Shown piece after piece: positions 61,014-64,000 of a stretch of DNA of 64,000 nucleotides. Each line of letters opens with the position of its first letter. The first letter of the stretch is position 1. The notes beneath the pieces are model-generated. The model worked only from the letters and a program-made list of their open reading frames with translations. It made no database searches and was not told the DNA's origin. Origin of the DNA: Streptomyces sp. NBC_00425. GTDB taxonomy: Bacteria; Actinomycetota; Actinomycetes; Streptomycetales; Streptomycetaceae. Position numbers and translations under genes: made by a program. The stretch covers positions 3,844,001 to 3,908,000 of the forward strand of contig NZ_CP107928.1 in NCBI RefSeq assembly GCF_036030735.1, given 5' to 3'.

Positions 61014-62405
61014 TCAGAAGAACTCCGACCAGGGCTGGTCCCAGATCTGCTTGACGCACAGCACCAGGAACAGCAGTCCCGCCAACACCAGCATCGCGTT
61101 GCTCAGCAGCCCGTTGCGCCATTCGCTGGGCGTGCGCGAGGAGTTGAGCAGCCACAGCAGGGTGCCCGCGAGGAACGGCAGGAAGGCTGCGCCCAGCACG
61201 CCGTAGAGGATGACCAGGCGGAACGGCTGGCCCTGGAAGAGCAGCACGATCGGCGGGAACGTCAGCCAGAGCAGGTACGCCCGGAAGGGCCAGGAGCGTT
61301 CCCGCTCGCCGGAGGCGACCTCCGTGCCGGTCGTGTCGCTGCCGCCGCGCAGGCGGGCGTAGAAGTCGGCGAACATCAGGCTCACCCCGTGCCAGACGCC
61401 GATCAGGGAGGTGAAGGACGTCGCGAAGAAGCCGATGAGGAAGAACTCGGCGGTCGCCGCGCCGTACTTCGCCTCCAGGATGTCGCTGAGCTGGACGAGC
61501 CCCTTGTCGCCGCTCGCGATCGACACGTTCGCCGAGTGCAGCAGCTCCGCGCCGACGAAGAGCATGGCGACGACGAAGACACCGGTCGTGAGGTACGCGA
61601 CGCGGTTGTCCAGCCGCATGACCTTCATCCAGCCCGTGTTGGTCCAGCCCTTGGCGTTCACCCAGTAGCCGTACGCGGCCAGCGTGATGGTGCCGCCCAC
61701 GCCGCCGATCAGGCCGAGGGTGTTGAGGACGGAGTCCTTTTCGTCCGGCAGGACCGGCAGCAGGCCGGCGAAGGCGTCGCCGAGGTTCGGGGTGACGCGG
61801 ACCGCCAGGTACACCGTGACCACGAACATGACGCCCACCAGGACCGTCATGACCTTCTCGAAGACGGCGTACTTGTTGAACCAGACGAACACCAGGCCGA
61901 TCAGGCCACAGGCGACGGCCCACGACTTGAGGCCCATCACGTCCGGGAACAGCGCCTGCAGCGGCAACGCGCTCGACGACATCGCCGCCGCGCCGTAGAC
62001 GAAGCCCCAGACGACCAGGTAGACGCCGAAGAACCAGGTCGTCCAACGGCCGAGCCCGGCCCAGCCGTCGAAGAGGGTGCGGCCGGTGGACAGGTGCCAG
62101 CGGCCGGCCGCCTCGGCGAGGGAGATCTTGACCAGGCAGCCGACGACGGCCGCCCAGAGCAGGGTGTAGCCGAAGTTGCTGCCCGCGATGAGGGTGGCCA
62201 CGAGGTCGCCGGCGCCGACGCCGGTCGCCGCGACCACGATGCCGGGTCCGATGTACTTCCAACTGGACTTTCTGGGGGTCCGGTCGGTGCCGGTCGGTGC
62301 CTCGGTGTCCGTGGTGTGGCCCGTGGGGGGTCCCGTGGTGTCCGCCATGAAGGTCAAGAAAGCCCAAAGCGGCCGGCCCGGCAAGAGGGCCTGCCCGATC
62401 TCCAC
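61014..62405 (-). CDS. NRAMP-family divalent metal (Mn2+/Fe2+) transporter
   Basis: This is a polytopic protein of 463 aa from GTG 62405, which has GAGGA six bases upstream; ATG 62348 (MADTTG) is the alternative start and lacks a ribosome-binding site. It has eleven helices beginning KYIGPGIVVAATGVGAGDLVATLIAGS, where NRAMP proteins carry the metal-binding Asp-Pro-Gly; here it reads TGVGAGDL, so selectivity may differ. NRAMP carriers couple H+ to Mn2+/Fe2+ import. The gene is divergent from the M14 carboxypeptidase gene. Confidence 0.88.
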   Translation of the reverse strand: MEIGQALLPGRPLWAFLTFMADTTGPPTGHTTDTEAPTGTDRTPRKSSWKYIGPGIVVAATGVGAGDLVATLIAGSNFGYTLLWAAVVGCLVKISLAEAAGRWHLSTGRTLFDGWAGLGRWTTWFFGVYLVVWGFVYGAAAMSSSALPLQALFPDVMGLKSWAVACGLIGLVFVWFNKYAVFEKVMTVLVGVMFVVTVYLAVRVTPNLGDAFAGLLPVLPDEKDSVLNTLGLIGGVGGTITLAAYGYWVNAKGWTNTGWMKVMRLDNRVAYLTTGVFVVAMLFVGAELLHSANVSIASGDKGLVQLSDILEAKYGAATAEFFLIGFFATSFTSLIGVWHGVSLMFADFYARLRGGSDTTGTEVASGERERSWPFRAYLLWLTFPPIVLLFQGQPFRLVILYGVLGAAFLPFLAGTLLWLLNSSRTPSEWRNGLLSNAMLVLAGLLFLVLCVKQIWDQPWSEFF

Positions 62406-62628
62406 CCGATGTCCTCGGCCCGCCCTCGCGTGTGATCACTTTCGGCGGGTGCGTTCCCAATTACACTTCGCGGCCGGTCATGCGCCGTTTTTCGCATGGT
62501 TCCGGCCATCACCCCTTTGTCGCCCCTTGACCTATTGACCTGTCCATGCCATGCACCGACGATGTGCGGCAGTCGCACCACCGCACCACCGCACCCCCAC
62601 ACACTCCGACTCCCCACTAGGAGCGTTC

Positions 62629-63969
62629 ATGCGACTGCGCATCCGCAGGAGCGGTGCGAGAAGCACCGTCCTCGCCGCCCTGCTGGCCCTCGCCCTGGCC
62701 GCGCCGTTCTCGGCCGTCACCGACGCGTCGGCGGGCGGCGCCCGAAAACCGGCGCCGTCCGCCGACGACATCCGCCAGTACGAGATCCACGTCCACCACA
62801 GCACCCCGCAGCTGCGCACCGCGATCGCCGCCTCCGGGGTGAGCGTGGACGAGGCCGACGAGGAGACCGTCGTGGTCTCCGGCCGGGCCGAGCAGATCGG
62901 GAGGCTGCGGGCCCAGGGGTACACGGTCTCGCCTCTGGGCGCGGCGCCGGACCGGGTCGCCGAGGACGAGGTACGGCTCTTCGACTTCCCGTCCGCCGAC
63001 TCGAAGTACCACAACTACGCCGAGATGACGGCGGAGATCGACCAGCGCGTCGCCGCCCGCCCGGACATCATGAGCAAGCGCGTCATCGGCAGGTCGTACC
63101 AGGGCCGGGACATCGTGGCCGTCAAGATCAGCGACAACGTGGCCGTCGACGAGGCCGAGCCGGAGGTGCTGTTCACCCACCACCAGCACGCCCGCGAGCA
63201 CCTCACCGTGGAGATGGCCCTGTATCTGATGCGCGAGCTGAGCGCCGGGTACGGCACCGACTCCCGGATCACCGACATGGTCAACGGGCGCGAGATCTGG
63301 ATCGTCCCCGACCTCAACCCGGACGGCGGCGAGTACGACATCGCCACCGGCTCCTACCGGTCGTGGCGCAAGAACCGGCAGCCCAACTCCGGTTCCTCGT
63401 ACGTCGGGACGGACCTCAACCGGAACTGGGACTTCAAGTGGGGGTGCTGCGGCGGCTCTTCCGGCAGCAAGTCCTCCGAGACCTACCGGGGCGCGTCCGC
63501 CGAGTCCGCGCCCGAGGTGAAGGTCGTCGCGGACTTCGTGCGCAGCCGGGTCGTGGGCGGCCGGCAGCAGATCACCGCCGGCATCGACTTCCACACCTAC
63601 AGCGAGCTGGTGCTGTGGCCGTTCGGCTACACGTACTCCGACACGGCGACCGGGATGAGCGCGGACGACAACGCCGCGTTCAAGGCCGTCGGGCAGAAGA
63701 TGGCCGCGAGCAACGGGTACACCGCCGAGCAGTCCAGCGACCTCTACATCACCGACGGCTCGATCGACGACTATCTCTGGGGCACGCAGAAGATCTTCTC
63801 GTACACCTTCGAGATGTACCCGTCGTCCGGTTCGGGAGGCGGTTTCTACCCGCCCGACGAGGTCATCGAGCGGGAGACCTCCCGTAACCGGGACGCGGTG
63901 CTGCAACTGCTGGAGAACGCGGACTGTATGTACCGGTCGATCGGCAAGCAGGCGCAGTACTGCAGCTAG
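62629..63969 (+). CDS. Secreted M14 zinc carboxypeptidase
   Basis: This 446-aa exported enzyme starts at ATG 62629 with TAGGAG upstream. The signal peptide ends about residue 36 (VTDASAGG), followed by a propeptide of about 80 residues and an M14 catalytic domain (about 125-440). The HxxE zinc motif is in [14 protein letters not shown], the third zinc His in GIDFHTYSE, the substrate Arg/Asn in [11 protein letters not shown] and catalytic Glu in [10 protein letters not shown]. It trims C-terminal residues of peptides outside the cell. Confidence 0.94.
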   Translation: MRLRIRRSGARSTVLAALLALALAAPFSAVTDASAGGARKPAPSADDIRQYEIHVHHSTPQLRTAIAASGVSVDEADEETVVVSGRAEQIGRLRAQGYTVSPLGAAPDRVAEDEVRLFDFPSADSKYHNYAEMTAEIDQRVAARPDIMSKRVIGRSYQGRDIVAVKISDNVAVDEAEPEVLFTHHQHAREHLTVEMALYLMRELSAGYGTDSRITDMVNGREIWIVPDLNPDGGEYDIATGSYRSWRKNRQPNSGSSYVGTDLNRNWDFKWGCCGGSSGSKSSETYRGASAESAPEVKVVADFVRSRVVGGRQQITAGIDFHTYSELVLWPFGYTYSDTATGMSADDNAAFKAVGQKMAASNGYTAEQSSDLYITDGSIDDYLWGTQKIFSYTFEMYPSSGSGGGFYPPDEVIERETSRNRDAVLQLLENADCMYRSIGKQAQYCS

Positions 63970-64000
63970 CGCCGTGCCGGGAACCGGCTAGTCGGCGCCC

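Overview
The window is about 72% GC on both strands with strong GC3 bias. Its gene set (WhiB-like protein, DUF1707, SpoIIE-type PP2C phosphatase, roadblock proteins, ECF sigma factor of the SigE type, chitinase with a DasR-type operator) and frequent GTG or leaderless starts point to Streptomyces (Actinomycetota). The first 28 kb matches what I remember of the conserved Streptomyces core around glpX, the fumarases and oxyR-ahpCD. No rRNA, tRNA, CRISPR array or intact insertion sequence was seen.

Layout. 1-9.7 kb: tail of a nitroreductase-type malonic semialdehyde reductase, DUF4245, glpX, WhiB-like, DUF1707, class I fumarase, fumC, DUF402 and a GAF/PP2C/HATPase phosphatase. 9.7-17.5 kb: class A penicillin-binding protein, SPFH protein with a small ribbon-helix-helix partner, and a PadR/ABC ATPase/FtsX-permease operon. 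17.5-25 kb: three-gene roadblock mini-operon, divergent oxyR and ahpC-ahpD, AI-2E-type permease, two tandem secreted SLT-type lytic transglycosylases. 25-31.3 kb: PIN-PhoH protein, isoprenyl transferase, methyltransferase, DUF192, a DHFR-like reductase and a small secreted four-cysteine protein. 31.4-43.2 kb: one long minus-strand Tad/Flp pilus cluster (unknown zinc-ribbon protein, CpaB, CpaE, two TadE, TadA, TadB, TadC, histidine kinase, response regulator, Flp pilin, TadE/TadG-like, lipoprotein, OmpA). 43.4-45.1 kb: GH18 chitinase.

45.5-58.3 kb is an accessory island of lower GC3. It holds a 1275-aa secreted LamG/DNRLRE protein, a 2178-aa RHS polymorphic toxin whose C-terminus looks like a PD-(D/E)xK nuclease, a downstream candidate immunity gene, and two further immunity-like ORFs (one interrupted by an in-frame stop). 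It is bounded by partial duplications: the last ~165 bp of the chitinase recur at 57008-57174, and a small proline-rich cytoplasmic gene exists as a broken copy (56631-56994) and an intact copy (58536-58901). The order chitinase end - cargo - small gene therefore occurs twice in tandem, and recombination between the repeats could remove or exchange toxin/immunity cargo.

59-64 kb returns to core-like genes: an ECF sigma factor with an internally duplicated membrane-anchored partner, an NRAMP metal transporter and a secreted M14 zinc carboxypeptidase.
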